Shown in pieces: positions 1 through 7,540 of a DNA stretch of 20,864 nucleotides. A program made the position numbers and the translations under genes. Below the pieces are notes generated by a model, which saw nothing but the letters and a program-made list of their open reading frames with translations, did no database searches and was not told where the DNA came from. The first letter of the stretch is position 1. Every line of letters starts with the position of its first letter. The stretch is taken from positions 1-20,864 of IMG/VR virus record IMGVR_UViG_3300009684_000213. One strand, written 5' to 3'. The DNA comes from a virus.

Positions 1-264
1 AATCTTTTGTGTTCGATATAGCATTGAAGTGATGGCTTCCGCGACCATGATTGAATCGCGGATACCCTCATCATCTTCTAGAACTGCATAACCTGCCATT
101 TGACACTTAGCCAATAGCACACCCATAAGATCATCGACAATCATTTCACAATAATATGCCTTGGCATTTTCTGCCTTTTCTACGGCTTCTTCTATACTAG
201 AAACCTGTGCTGCATCAATGTTATCTCGTGTTGGAAATCTGATAACATTTGTTGGTTCTGTCAT
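1..264 (-). CDS. Hypothetical protein, N-terminal part only
   Basis: The reading frame starts at ATG 264 and stays open for 88 codons to the window edge, so the gene is cut off and its true length is unknown. The start is supported by an ATGA overlap with the stop of the 373-aa gene upstream. The visible protein begins MTEPTNVIRFPTRDNID and continues as a probably helical, acidic domain with several Met residues. No signal peptide, membrane segment or known motif is visible. I do not recognise it. The overlap suggests translation coupled to the upstream gene. Confidence 0.75.
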   Translation of the reverse strand, partial: MTEPTNVIRFPTRDNIDAAQVSSIEEAVEKAENAKAYYCEMIVDDLMGVLLAKCQMAGYAVLEDDEGIRDSIMVAEAITSMLYRTQKI

Positions 265-1382
265 TTTTCTACTCGCAATAGGATTACGTCTGATGTGATA
301 CGACCAGACAATTGAACTTCAGCAGCCTTCGACATATTTAGGTCTTTCACTATCTTCTTTAGTTGAGGCTTTGTAGCCTTTAGAATAGACGGACAAAGTT
401 CTTCTGGTTTCCTGTAACGCTTTCGTATAGACAACGTTTCGTCATAGCCAAGAATGGTTGTACCCTTTACGCTTAGACCACCTTCACTGATATAAGCAGT
501 GAATAGATTATACTTAGGATTAAAGGTCCATAGTTGCTTTGCTCCAACGATTTGTGCTGGATCAATAGAAGCAATCTTATATTCTGCATTTTCTTTAGCG
601 TAACTTAGCTTTGAAACTACTTGAACGGAAGACTTGGCTTTTGGCTTACGGGGAGTACGGGTTGCCTTGATGACATAAGACATAGATTCTGCTGCCTTGA
701 TGATCTTGGTCAGAAACTCGATAAACCTTGTTTGTTGCGCTCGATTAATATGAGCATAACCTTCCTTTTCTTTCTTGGCATAAACCAACTCATCAATGAC
801 TGGCTTATAATAAGAAATGATCTTATTGGTTTGTGCAGCCTTAAGATCATGAGTCTTCATAAAGGAAAAAGGATCAAACTCACTATTATAATCATTGGTT
901 GTAAAAGTATCAACCTCTGCTTCTAGTTCAGCGATAGCATTGTCTGTTTTTTCACGGATACGATCCTGAACAGAAACCACAGACTTAGTTGTAGTTGCTT
1001 CTGGAACCTTTACTCGTGCAGCCAAACTAGAAATTAGTTTTTCGTGAATACGATCAAGACTTCTTTGTTCAATTTCCGTACCATTATTAACAATACGACA
1101 CATTGACATTGTGGTTATACCAATCTTCTTAAAATCAACACGACGAATATCATTCACCTGTTGCTTCGTGTAGATCGGATTTGCCTTCATATAAACCATG
1201 ACCCAATCGATACCATCATTCAATTCGTACATATAATTGTACCAATTAAGGGCAAAGATCATTTCGCTTTGGCTGTAACCGTGCTTTACAATAGGTTCTG
1301 GACCCATGTACTTATCGCTAGCCAATTTGGATGCAAGCGATCCCATACGGATTGGCTTTTTATTTTTTGTACTCTTAATCAT
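261..1382 (-). CDS. Conserved-looking phage protein of unknown function (373 aa)
   Basis: Complete ORF from ATG 1382, preceded by an AAGGG ribosome site, to a TGA that overlaps the next start. The protein is basic. Its N-terminal 25 residues are Lys/Ser-rich (STKNKKPIRMGS). A predicted-helical region follows with aromatic clusters (FALNWYNYMYELNDGIDWV, residues about 43-61). A charged, likely coiled middle spans about residues 100-240, and the last 110 residues look beta-rich (LWTFNPKYNLFTAYISEGGL). No catalytic motif, zinc site or membrane segment is obvious. It lies in a small downstream unit led by the sigma70-type promoter near 1590. The mixed organisation suggests a multidomain nucleic-acid or virion-associated protein, but that is a guess and no function is assigned. 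Confidence 0.8.
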   Translation of the reverse strand: MIKSTKNKKPIRMGSLASKLASDKYMGPEPIVKHGYSQSEMIFALNWYNYMYELNDGIDWVMVYMKANPIYTKQQVNDIRRVDFKKIGITTMSMCRIVNNGTEIEQRSLDRIHEKLISSLAARVKVPEATTTKSVVSVQDRIREKTDNAIAELEAEVDTFTTNDYNSEFDPFSFMKTHDLKAAQTNKIISYYKPVIDELVYAKKEKEGYAHINRAQQTRFIEFLTKIIKAAESMSYVIKATRTPRKPKAKSSVQVVSKLSYAKENAEYKIASIDPAQIVGAKQLWTFNPKYNLFTAYISEGGLSVKGTTILGYDETLSIRKRYRKPEELCPSILKATKPQLKKIVKDLNMSKAAEVQLSGRITSDVILLRVEK

Positions 1383-1391
1383 GATAAACCC

Positions 1392-1553
1392 TTATTGAGT
1401 TAAAACGGTGTTAGCCCAATCCATCCAATCAAGTTGTTCTGGATTTAAATTTTCTCCAGATCGCTTTCGACTTAGAAGATCACAGTATGTTTCTTCTACC
1501 TTATCGTTGCCGTCCCTCACAGGATCAGGAAACTTAAAAATTACAAACTCCAT
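1392..1553 (-). CDS. Small hypothetical protein (53 aa)
   Basis: A 53-codon ORF with an excellent ribosome site (AGGAGGT, 5 nt before ATG 1553), about 25 bases below a near-consensus sigma70 promoter. The protein begins MEFVIFKFPDP and ends LNPEQLDWMDWANTVLTQ, with two Trp residues near the C-terminus. It is soluble, with no signal or membrane segment. The short gap to the 373-aa gene downstream (9 nt) indicates one transcript. The function is unknown. The promoter and the strong ribosome site argue that it is real despite its size, and such genes often act early against the host, though nothing here shows that directly. Confidence 0.75.
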   Translation of the reverse strand: MEFVIFKFPDPVRDGNDKVEETYCDLLSRKRSGENLNPEQLDWMDWANTVLTQ

Positions 1554-1577
1554 TTAGACCTCCTCATTCTATCCCTT

Positions 1578-1606
1578 AGTATATAGGAAGAAAAGGAGAA
1601 AGTCAA
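1578..1606 (-). promoter_or_regulatory. Sigma70-type (early) promoter
   Basis: On the minus strand TTGACT (1606-1601), a 17-bp spacer and TATACT (1583-1578). It sits in the non-coding gap after the GIY-YIG gene and points at the 53-aa gene. Predicted transcription start is near 1571. The hexamers and spacer are close to the bacterial consensus. Confidence 0.8.
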
Positions 1607-1629
1607 TAGGTAAAATGCAGTTTAGCAAA

Positions 1630-2052
1630 TTATAATGTTAGGGTCTTAGTTTTTCTGACCCTTACCATGATCCAAGAATTGTACCACTTGTCGCTTAATA
1701 GAACATCGTGGTCAAACTGCATCTTTGCTTCATAGTATGATAGTTCTGTTTTAGAGAAACACAGCCTAATGATTTCTCGTGTGAAGTTTTCTTTACCTAA
1801 CTTAACAACATCTGCCGTTAGTTCATCACTCGAACCATAATAATCTAGCCAATCAGAATCAATCTGTGACTTTATTTTCTTTTTCTTTTTGATGCCATTT
1901 TTTTGGGTTATGACTTTGTATTTTGTCTTACTAAACTTAGACAACTTCTTTCCAATATATTTTCTATCGGTTAGGTTGTTTGTTATAATATAAACAAACC
2001 CTACAGTTGTTTCGGGCAACTGTAGGGTTTCTTCACCGTTGTATAACCACAT
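1630..2052 (-). CDS. GIY-YIG family endonuclease, Seg-like (140 aa)
   Basis: Probable DNA endonuclease of the GIY-YIG superfamily, the fold used by phage homing enzymes such as the T4 Seg proteins. The N-terminal half carries GFVYIITN (residues 18-25) and KYIGKK (31-36), the two halves of the GIY-YIG signature. SDWLDYYGSSDEL follows, a block typical of this phage subfamily, and then YYEAKMQF with the likely catalytic Glu and a late Asn (YNSWI). A Lys-rich stretch (KNGIKKKKKIK) could contact DNA. The ATG at 2052 has a GGAGG site, and the N-terminus MWLYNG resembles what I recall of family members. It lies just after the nrdA-nrdB-zinc-ribbon genes, a common neighbourhood for such free-standing endonucleases. 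A 14-bp inverted repeat lies in codons 8-19. Mobility is inferred, not shown. Confidence 0.85.
   Translation of the reverse strand: MWLYNGEETLQLPETTVGFVYIITNNLTDRKYIGKKLSKFSKTKYKVITQKNGIKKKKKIKSQIDSDWLDYYGSSDELTADVVKLGKENFTREIIRLCFSKTELSYYEAKMQFDHDVLLSDKWYNSWIMVRVRKTKTLTL
1996..2030 (-). terminator. 14-bp perfect hairpin with U-rich tail inside GIY-YIG gene
   Basis: Arms AAACCCTACAGTTG (1996-2009) and its exact complement (2017-2030) enclose a 7-nt loop. On the minus-strand transcript the stem is followed by UUUGUUUAUAUU. It therefore resembles an intrinsic terminator for the nrd operon, but it sits 20 nt inside the downstream coding sequence. It could equally be a translational control element. 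Confidence 0.55.
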
Positions 2053-2076
2053 GCAGTACCTCCATAAAAGAAGTAC

Positions 2077-2247
2077 TTAGTCTTCCCAATCTTCTCCTGA
2101 AAGGAAGTCTTCAGAGTTCATTTCTGTGTTTTCTAGAATGGAACCGCAGAAGCAACAATACTCAATTGGAGCATTTGCTTCTGAGTTTGCGGGAACAATT
2201 TCAAATTCTGCATCACACATATTACAAGTAACTTCTGTAGAGTGCAT
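2077..2247 (-). CDS. Small zinc-ribbon protein (56 aa)
   Basis: Starts at ATG 2247 with an AAAGGA ribosome site and ends at TAA 2077. Two CxxC knuckles, C8-C11 (CNMC) and C31-C34 (CCFC), are spaced as in zinc ribbons and rubredoxin-like knuckles. The C-terminal half is very acidic and ends in SGEDWED. It lies 29 nt after nrdB and should share its transcript. The architecture suggests a metal-binding protein-protein or nucleic-acid adaptor. A link to ribonucleotide reductase, such as an electron donor, is only suggested by position, because the cysteine pattern looks structural rather than glutaredoxin-like. Confidence 0.75.
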   Translation of the reverse strand: MHSTEVTCNMCDAEFEIVPANSEANAPIEYCCFCGSILENTEMNSEDFLSGEDWED

Positions 2248-2276
2248 TTGTTATCCTTTTAACTTTTTTAATTCGG

Positions 2277-3395
2277 TTATAAACTCATATCACTAAAGGT
2301 TGTAGTGTCTACGTCTTTCTTCAGTCCCCCAATAATATATTGGGAAATTTCAACTTCTTGTGGCGCTGTTTGAACTTCACTGCCACCGATCCACTTCTGT
2401 GTCCAAGGGAGGGGATTTGACTTTACACCTTTAACAGATGGAGTCAAACCAATAGCAAGCATTCTCTTGTTCGCAATCCAATCAACGTAATCGCATAGAA
2501 GCTCTTCGTTAAGACCAATCATAGAACCACCTTGGAACAAGTATTTAGCCCAATCCTTTTCTTGTTGAATGACCATATTGAACATTTGTCCAACTTCTTC
2601 AGCACATTCTTCTTTGATTTTTACAAAATCAGGATCATCCTTTGGAAGCAACTTAAGCATCTGTTGGGTAGAAGCTAGGTGGACATTCTCATCACGAGCA
2701 ATGAACTTGATGATCTTGGCGTTGCCTTCCATTTGCTTTAGTTCAGCAAAAGCCCAAGAACACGCGAAGGAGACATAGAAACGAATACCTTCTAGAGCAT
2801 TAACAGCATTGAGGCAGAGCCAGAGAGCTTTCTTGTGGTTGTATTCATTTTCAATTCTATTTGAACCACTATAAGGCGTATCTGCTCTCCAATCAGATTT
2901 CCAACCATTTATATCAATCAGATCATCGTAGTATTTGCTGATGTCACTGGCGCAGTCTGCAATTTCCTTAACGTCCAACATCTCGTCAAATACTTTAGAT
3001 GGATCAGAATATACATTACGAATAATATGAGTATAAGACCGAGAGTGAATAGTTTCAAAGAATGACCATGTAATCAACCAGTTTTCAATTTCTGGTAGTG
3101 AACAAATAGGAAGAAATGCCTCTACAGGTGCTCTACCTTGAACGGAATCCAAAAGGATTTGACGCTTTAGGTTAGAAGTAAAGATATGCTTCTGTGCATC
3201 ACTAAGGGTCTTGAAATCCTTAATGTCCTTTGAACAATCGACTTCCTGTGGTCGCCAGAAGAACCCCTGTTGCTGCTCAGTCAATTTTTCAAATTGGGGA
3301 TACTTCTGTTTATCATAACGAGCAATATTTACTTTCGGACCAAAAAACATGGTGCTCTTAGTAAAGTCTTGATTATGTAGTTCAAATACTGACAT
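2277..3395 (-). CDS. nrdB: Ribonucleoside-diphosphate reductase, class Ia beta subunit
   Basis: Beta subunit of the aerobic ribonucleotide reductase, housing the di-iron/tyrosyl radical that powers NDP reduction in NrdA. At 372 residues it matches the usual length. The iron ligands can be assigned by alignment to E. coli: D83, E114 and H117 (SFFETIHSRSYT), E202, E236 and H239 (ARDENVHL). The radical tyrosine is Y121. The C-terminal tail YIIGG...TFSDMSL keeps the electron-transfer Tyr and the acidic peptide that docks on NrdA. The start ATG 3395 has AAGGA 6 nt upstream. It follows nrdA by 8 nt in the same operon. Nothing suggests inactivation. It would raise dNTP supply during phage DNA synthesis. 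Confidence 0.97.
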   Translation of the reverse strand: MSVFELHNQDFTKSTMFFGPKVNIARYDKQKYPQFEKLTEQQQGFFWRPQEVDCSKDIKDFKTLSDAQKHIFTSNLKRQILLDSVQGRAPVEAFLPICSLPEIENWLITWSFFETIHSRSYTHIIRNVYSDPSKVFDEMLDVKEIADCASDISKYYDDLIDINGWKSDWRADTPYSGSNRIENEYNHKKALWLCLNAVNALEGIRFYVSFACSWAFAELKQMEGNAKIIKFIARDENVHLASTQQMLKLLPKDDPDFVKIKEECAEEVGQMFNMVIQQEKDWAKYLFQGGSMIGLNEELLCDYVDWIANKRMLAIGLTPSVKGVKSNPLPWTQKWIGGSEVQTAPQEVEISQYIIGGLKKDVDTTTFSDMSL

Positions 3396-3403
3396 TTTGT
3401 TCC

Positions 3404-5680
3404 TTAAATATTACAGGCGTCACAAATTTCATCATCAAGATCGCCAATGGCTAATGGTGCATCTTCTGATTCGTCTGAAGAGTTATCGTTCGTGTTAAAG
3501 TAGTAAAGTGTCTTGCCGCCCCACTTATAATGTAGAACAAGATGGCGAAGCAAGTCACTCATAGGAATTTCTTCGTTTTCATAGAACCTTGGATTATAAG
3601 AAGTATTAACTGAAATAGCTTGGTCAATAAACTTCTGTAGAACGGCAGCAATCTTTAGATAACCTTCTGGAGACTTTTGATCCCATAGGAGTTCATACTT
3701 ATTCTTTAGCTTCTGGATACCAGGAACAACTTGCCTTAGTACACCATCCTTAGATTGCTTCACTGATACCAATGCCCTAGGTGGTTCAATACCATTAGTA
3801 GCATTAGAAATCTGAGAAGAAGTTTCACTAGGCATTAGAGCCATCAGAGTTGAATTGCGAATACTAAACAAATCAGCCCTGTTCCTTAATGCTTGCCAAT
3901 CCATATTATAAACTGGTTCTGCTAGCTCGTCAACTTCTTTCTTGTACGTGTCAATAGGGAAAATGTGAGCATCGTATTTAGTTTCATTTGATTTTGAACA
4001 TGCGCCAAACTCTTGAGCAAGATCAACAGATGCCTTGATCAAATAGTAAGACCATGCTTCTGCATATTCATGAACTAGATCAAGATTTGGATTAGAATAG
4101 TTACTGTTATTCTTAGCTAACCAATAAGCAAAGTTAATGATGCCAATACCAAGAGGACGACGAGCCATAGTGCTCTTCTGAGCAGCCACGACAGGATAAG
4201 ACTGATAATCTAGCAAAGCATCCAAGGCACGGACAGCAAGTGTACATGGCTTTTCAAAGTCGCTTGGCTTCTTAATCTTACCCCAGTTAATAGCCGCAAG
4301 AGTACATAGGCTAATCTCGCCTTCTTCATCCCGTATATTATCAATTGGCTTAGTTGGAAGAGTAATTTCCTGACACAAGTTTGACATATAGATTGGTGCT
4401 TCTGTCTTGACGAAAGAACTATGATCATTGACATGATCGACATTCATCAAGTAGAGACGACCAGTTTCCTTTCGCTCTTGCATGAAAGCAGAGAAAAGTT
4501 CAGAAGCAGGAATTACTTTCTTTCGTAGCTTCGGGTTCTTTTCGGCTGCTTCGTACAAAGTTCTAAACTTATCGACATCAGTGAAGAACGAATTATACAT
4601 ATCAGGTACATCGTGAGGAGAGAAAAGAGTAATATTGCCATTTGTCAGAAGCCTTTCGTACATTACCTTGTTAAGTTGAATACTATAATCTAGGTGACGC
4701 ACACGGTTATCTTCTGTCCCCTTGTTGTTCTTTAGAACAATAATGTCTTCAATTTCAAGATGCCAGAGAGGCACATGGAGAGTAGCTGCACCACCTCTGA
4801 TGCCGCCCTGCGAACAAGACTTAACAGCAGACTGAAACAACCTGTAGTAAGGAATAACGCCAGTAGTGCTAGTAGCACCGTTACGAACAGGAGAATTGAC
4901 AGCACGAATACGACCAGCGCCGATACCGATCCCGGCACGTTGTGAAACGTATTTTGCGATTGCTGACGTTGTTGCGTTAATAGAATCCAAAGAGTCTTCA
5001 GTCTCGATGAGCACACAAGAACTAAATTGGCGGTCAGGTGTCCGCACACCTGCCATAATAGGAGTGGGGAGACTAATATCAAACGTAGAAATGGCATCAT
5101 AAAGTTCCTTTACCCACTTAATGCGGTCTGTTGTGTAATTTTGGAAAAGAGTCATGGCAATCAACATGAAAGCCATCTGTGGCGTTTCAAAGATTTGTCC
5201 AGTAACCCTGCTTTTTACTAGATACTTGCCACGGAATTGTTCCATAGCAGCATAAGTCAATAGGTTGTCACGATTGTGATCTATATAATCATCAAGTTCA
5301 TCAAACTCTTCGACAGAATACATATCACCCATATCACGATCATAATAGCTCTGATCGCGCACTTTAATATAATGCTTCAATAGAGGTTCAGGCTCATATG
5401 TGCCATAAACTTGCTTACGGAGATGGTAGTTGATAAGACGACCAGCAACATATTGATAATTTGGCGCATCTTCGCTGATTAGATCAGCAGCAGCCTTAAT
5501 TAAAGTCTCCTGAATATCAGAAGTCTTCATTCCATTATAGAATTGAATTTTAGTTTGAAGTTCAATTTCAGATGCAGATACACCAGAAAGATCGGCACAC
5601 GACCAAGCAACGACACGATGAATCTTGTCGATATCCAATGGCTCTTTATGCCCATCTCGCTTAACAACATTAATGCTCAT
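3404..5680 (-). CDS. nrdA: Ribonucleoside-diphosphate reductase, class Ia alpha subunit
   Basis: Catalytic subunit that reduces ribonucleoside diphosphates to deoxy forms. It has 758 residues, close to the 761 of E. coli NrdA. Residues 1-92 form the ATP-cone allosteric domain (VVKRDGHKEPLDIDKI). Active-site residues are all present: C222 (FSSCVL), N434, C436 and E438 (NLCQE), C459 (SLCTLAAIN), the Tyr pair Y726-Y727 (TLYYFN), and the C-terminal shuttle pair C753/C756 (EICDAC). ATG 5680 overlaps the end of the dCMP deaminase gene by 11 nt. No intron, intein or split is seen, unlike several T4-like nrd genes. The kept ATP cone implies dATP/ATP feedback control. It works as a complex with the NrdB encoded just downstream. 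Confidence 0.97.
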   Translation of the reverse strand: MSINVVKRDGHKEPLDIDKIHRVVAWSCADLSGVSASEIELQTKIQFYNGMKTSDIQETLIKAAADLISEDAPNYQYVAGRLINYHLRKQVYGTYEPEPLLKHYIKVRDQSYYDRDMGDMYSVEEFDELDDYIDHNRDNLLTYAAMEQFRGKYLVKSRVTGQIFETPQMAFMLIAMTLFQNYTTDRIKWVKELYDAISTFDISLPTPIMAGVRTPDRQFSSCVLIETEDSLDSINATTSAIAKYVSQRAGIGIGAGRIRAVNSPVRNGATSTTGVIPYYRLFQSAVKSCSQGGIRGGAATLHVPLWHLEIEDIIVLKNNKGTEDNRVRHLDYSIQLNKVMYERLLTNGNITLFSPHDVPDMYNSFFTDVDKFRTLYEAAEKNPKLRKKVIPASELFSAFMQERKETGRLYLMNVDHVNDHSSFVKTEAPIYMSNLCQEITLPTKPIDNIRDEEGEISLCTLAAINWGKIKKPSDFEKPCTLAVRALDALLDYQSYPVVAAQKSTMARRPLGIGIINFAYWLAKNNSNYSNPNLDLVHEYAEAWSYYLIKASVDLAQEFGACSKSNETKYDAHIFPIDTYKKEVDELAEPVYNMDWQALRNRADLFSIRNSTLMALMPSETSSQISNATNGIEPPRALVSVKQSKDGVLRQVVPGIQKLKNKYELLWDQKSPEGYLKIAAVLQKFIDQAISVNTSYNPRFYENEEIPMSDLLRHLVLHYKWGGKTLYYFNTNDNSSDESEDAPLAIGDLDDEICDACNI

Positions 5681-6110
5681 TCAGTTTACTTCTTTCTACT
5701 TTTGTATAGTCTAGCTTTACCTTTTTTAGGAAATCTAAACCATCATTTGATCTATAGTCGTTAATATAATACACTTTTGAAATTCCTGCAAGATAAATCA
5801 ACCTAGCACAATGGATACATGGAGAATGTGTCACAAAAAGCACAGAACCATCTGAGGAGTCATTAGATTTAGCCATCTTCAAAATGGCGTTTTCTTCGGC
5901 GTGAATTACATCATCTGTTGTTCTACCATCTTCATTTTCGCATTTGTTGTCAGACCCAGATGGAGTGCCATTATAGCCAATGGATTGTATTCTTCCATCC
6001 TTAACTAAAATAGCACCCACCTGAAGTCTTTTTGCATAAGACAACTTTGCGGTTTCTTCTGCGATATTTGCAAAAAAATCTACAAACTTATCTTTCACAT
6101 TACACACCAT
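5670..6110 (-). CDS. cd: Deoxycytidylate (dCMP) deaminase
   Basis: Zinc-dependent deaminase converting dCMP to dUMP, the substrate for thymidylate synthase, so it feeds the ThyX encoded in the same operon. Counting from ATG 6110 (146 aa), the zinc site is H70-A-E72 (HAEENA) and P97-C98-x-x-C101 (SPCIHC). The upstream block GYNGTPSG is characteristic of dCMP deaminases and includes substrate contacts. The length is somewhat below the 193 aa of T4 Cd, partly because the T4 insert is missing. A GTG start at 6128 would add six residues. I prefer the ATG, although neither start has a strong ribosome site. It overlaps nrdA at its end and the 78-aa gene at its start. Confidence 0.92.
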   Translation of the reverse strand: MVCNVKDKFVDFFANIAEETAKLSYAKRLQVGAILVKDGRIQSIGYNGTPSGSDNKCENEDGRTTDDVIHAEENAILKMAKSNDSSDGSVLFVTHSPCIHCARLIYLAGISKVYYINDYRSNDGLDFLKKVKLDYTKVERSKLNEH

Positions 6111-6336
6111 GACCAGTGTTTGGGTCACTATCTGGAAACGGAGGATAAATGATCTTTGGCTTAAAGGTAGCTATCTCGTGTTGCCTTTTAATATAATCTT
6201 TGCATTGATAATATGTCCATTTAGGTGTGGGGCGATCATAATAATCAATAATAGAATCGTACCAGAACCCTAAAAATCCTTTATGCTCTACCTTCCACGA
6301 TCCATCTAGTTTTTCTTTAATTCTATACTTCTTCAT
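6100..6336 (-). CDS. Small aromatic-rich hypothetical protein (78 aa)
   Basis: Starts at ATG 6336, inside the end of the AbrB-like gene, and ends at TAA 6100 inside the dCMP deaminase gene. A TTG at 6342 is an alternative start. The protein begins MKKYRIKEKLDGSWKVEHKG and is rich in Trp, Tyr and Phe (FLGFWYDSIIDYYDRP). It is basic and has a Pro-rich tail (YPPFPDSDPNTG). It looks like a small beta-rich soluble domain. No family is recognised with confidence. The tight overlaps on both sides support expression as part of the thyX-nrd operon. Confidence 0.75.
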   Translation of the reverse strand: MKKYRIKEKLDGSWKVEHKGFLGFWYDSIIDYYDRPTPKWTYYQCKDYIKRQHEIATFKPKIIYPPFPDSDPNTGHGV

Positions 6337-6496
6337 CGTCAATCAACTTTCTCAATGTAGTCTTTTCTTCTGTTAAATCCCAAATCAATTTGGTTGTTTC
6401 ATCCCAACCTAAATCTTTTATCAAACCATCAGGAAATTCTATATATAGCTCTCCATCGAGTCCTTCACAAACTTCGGCTGTATAAATGTTAGTCAT
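6323..6496 (-). CDS. Small AbrB/MazE-like protein (57 aa)
   Basis: ATG 6496 overlaps the upstream stop as TGATG. The core GELYIEFPDGLIKDLGW followed by DETTKLIWDL follows the pattern of SpoVT/AbrB swapped-hairpin proteins: a short strand, an I-x-F-P-x-x-[LI] turn, a small helix, G-W, then a second strand. MazE-type antitoxins and small DNA-binding regulators share it. No toxin gene is adjacent. The acidic tail (TEEKTT...DDEEV) argues against simple DNA binding. The fold call rests on pattern only. It could be a regulator, an anti-host factor or an orphan antitoxin. Confidence 0.6.
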   Translation of the reverse strand: MTNIYTAEVCEGLDGELYIEFPDGLIKDLGWDETTKLIWDLTEEKTTLRKLIDDEEV

Positions 6497-6645
6497 CACT
6501 CGCCTTCTTTCATTTGTTTGGTGTGTTCTTTTTTCAGAACAGATTCTTTGAAGTTTACAAATATATCTTCGACAAACTTTCCATACATAAAAGCAAATGT
6601 CTTTTTGCCTTTGAAGTTTTTATTGCCGAGGTTTCTACTAGCCAT
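6496..6645 (-). CDS. Small basic hypothetical protein (49 aa)
   Basis: Starts at ATG 6645 with GAGG upstream and ends in a TGA that shares bases with the next start. The protein MASRNLGNKNFKGKKTFAF is Lys/Asn-rich in its first third. A short likely-helical stretch (KFVEDIFVNFKESVLKKEH) and a charged tail follow. No motif is recognised. The stop/start coupling with the AbrB-like gene suggests the two are translated in step. Confidence 0.65.
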   Translation of the reverse strand: MASRNLGNKNFKGKKTFAFMYGKFVEDIFVNFKESVLKKEHTKQMKEGE

Positions 6646-6760
6646 CTTTCAATGCCTCAATAATATCAGGGAAGTGAATGCCAATAATTTCCCAGCAGCG
6701 GTTTACTTTTCTACGAATAAACCCGTTAATGGTTGGATTCGTCTTTGTAGTTATTTGCAA
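6638..6760 (-). pseudogene. ThyX-tail-like small ORF or remnant (40 codons)
   Basis: An open frame just after thyX encodes WEIIGIHFPDIIEALKDG before a TAG at 6638. It lacks an ATG. The nearest start is TTG 6760, inside thyX, with a GGAAGAG ribosome-like site. Its end resembles the tail of the upstream ThyX (DIIMHHFPDMRELLEEQ), both at protein level and loosely at DNA level. It may be the leftover 3' end of a second thyX-like gene, or a tiny coupled gene. Evidence for translation is weak. Confidence 0.35.
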
Positions 6761-7424
6761 TCTGCTCTTCCAATAACTCTCGCATATCTGGAAAATGATG
6801 CATTATAATATCTGAAATTTGTTCAGCAACAATTCTATGCTCTTTTTGTGTTGCTGGATGATGACGGACTAAAATATAGTGCCAAAAACTTCTCAAACTA
6901 CCAGCCATTATGATAGTTGATTCAGTATTTCCTTCTGGCAATACGCTTCTTGCTATTTCCTTCGCAATACCATTATCAATAGCCCAGCGATAAGAGATGA
7001 GAGCTTCAGCCATAGACTTATGCTGCCTCATATTCCATTCTTCTTCGAGACGAGAGTCTTCAGTCTCTACTGAATTCTGACGATTCTTTGGGTCTTGAAG
7101 TCTGGCTTCCCGTGTGACAAATCCCAAATCCTTGGTAGGATCAGCGTAACGCTGGCTATACTCTTGGAATGAGAATGAACGATGACGCAAGATTTGACGT
7201 GCAATGTCCCTTGTTGTAGAAATATTCATAACAACGTGTACCATTTCTAATGGACTAAAATGTTTATTGTTAATTAAATACTTTACAAGTTTTCCTGCTG
7301 TTTGTGTATTATTTTGATTACTTGGGTTGCTTACTCTTGCACACCAAGCAACCAATTCGTTTGCCGTATTACAATCAGTAATAGCTGATGGTTTTGTGAT
7401 ACCAATCAATTCAACTTTAGACAT
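6726..7424 (-). CDS. thyX: Flavin-dependent thymidylate synthase ThyX
   Basis: Makes dTMP from dUMP using FAD, NADPH and methylene-tetrahydrofolate, replacing the ThyA-type enzyme (td) found in T4. With ATG 7424 the protein is 232 aa, normal for the family. The ThyX signature RHRxxSxxxxSxRY is at residues 80-93 (RHRSFSFQEYSQRY). The C-terminal block SLRSFWHYILVR...ATQKEHR carries the expected dUMP- and flavin-contacting Arg and His residues. The start is fixed by TAAGGA upstream and a TAATG overlap with the 38-aa ORF. The frame is open further upstream, but that extension lies inside the preceding gene. The same operon supplies dUMP (dCMP deaminase) and dNDPs (NrdAB). Confidence 0.96.
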   Translation of the reverse strand: MSKVELIGITKPSAITDCNTANELVAWCARVSNPSNQNNTQTAGKLVKYLINNKHFSPLEMVHVVMNISTTRDIARQILRHRSFSFQEYSQRYADPTKDLGFVTREARLQDPKNRQNSVETEDSRLEEEWNMRQHKSMAEALISYRWAIDNGIAKEIARSVLPEGNTESTIIMAGSLRSFWHYILVRHHPATQKEHRIVAEQISDIIMHHFPDMRELLEEQIANNYKDESNH

Positions 7425-7540
7425 TATATTTTCCTTAATGAACAAAAGATTCTGTTCTTAACTTCAGAATAACGAATACGAAACTTTAGACCAAATGCCT
7501 TATAGATATAAGTCCACTTCCACCAATAAATCTTAGACAT
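7424..7540 (-). CDS. Very small Trp/Tyr-rich basic protein (38 aa)
   Basis: ATG 7540 to TAA 7424, where the stop overlaps the thyX start as TAATG. The sequence MSKIYWWKWTYIYKAFGLKF is strikingly aromatic and the remainder is basic (RIRYSEVKNR). It could be a membrane-interacting peptide or simply a coupling ORF that delivers ribosomes to thyX. No ribosome site is strong, and it overlaps the 58-aa gene by 8 nt. Function unknown. Confidence 0.5.
   Translation of the reverse strand: MSKIYWWKWTYIYKAFGLKFRIRYSEVKNRIFCSLRKI

Noticed and set aside
3404-5680. Intron or intein in nrdA, as in some T4-like phages
   Set aside because: The 758-aa product is continuous and near the normal length, with active-site residues at expected spacing.
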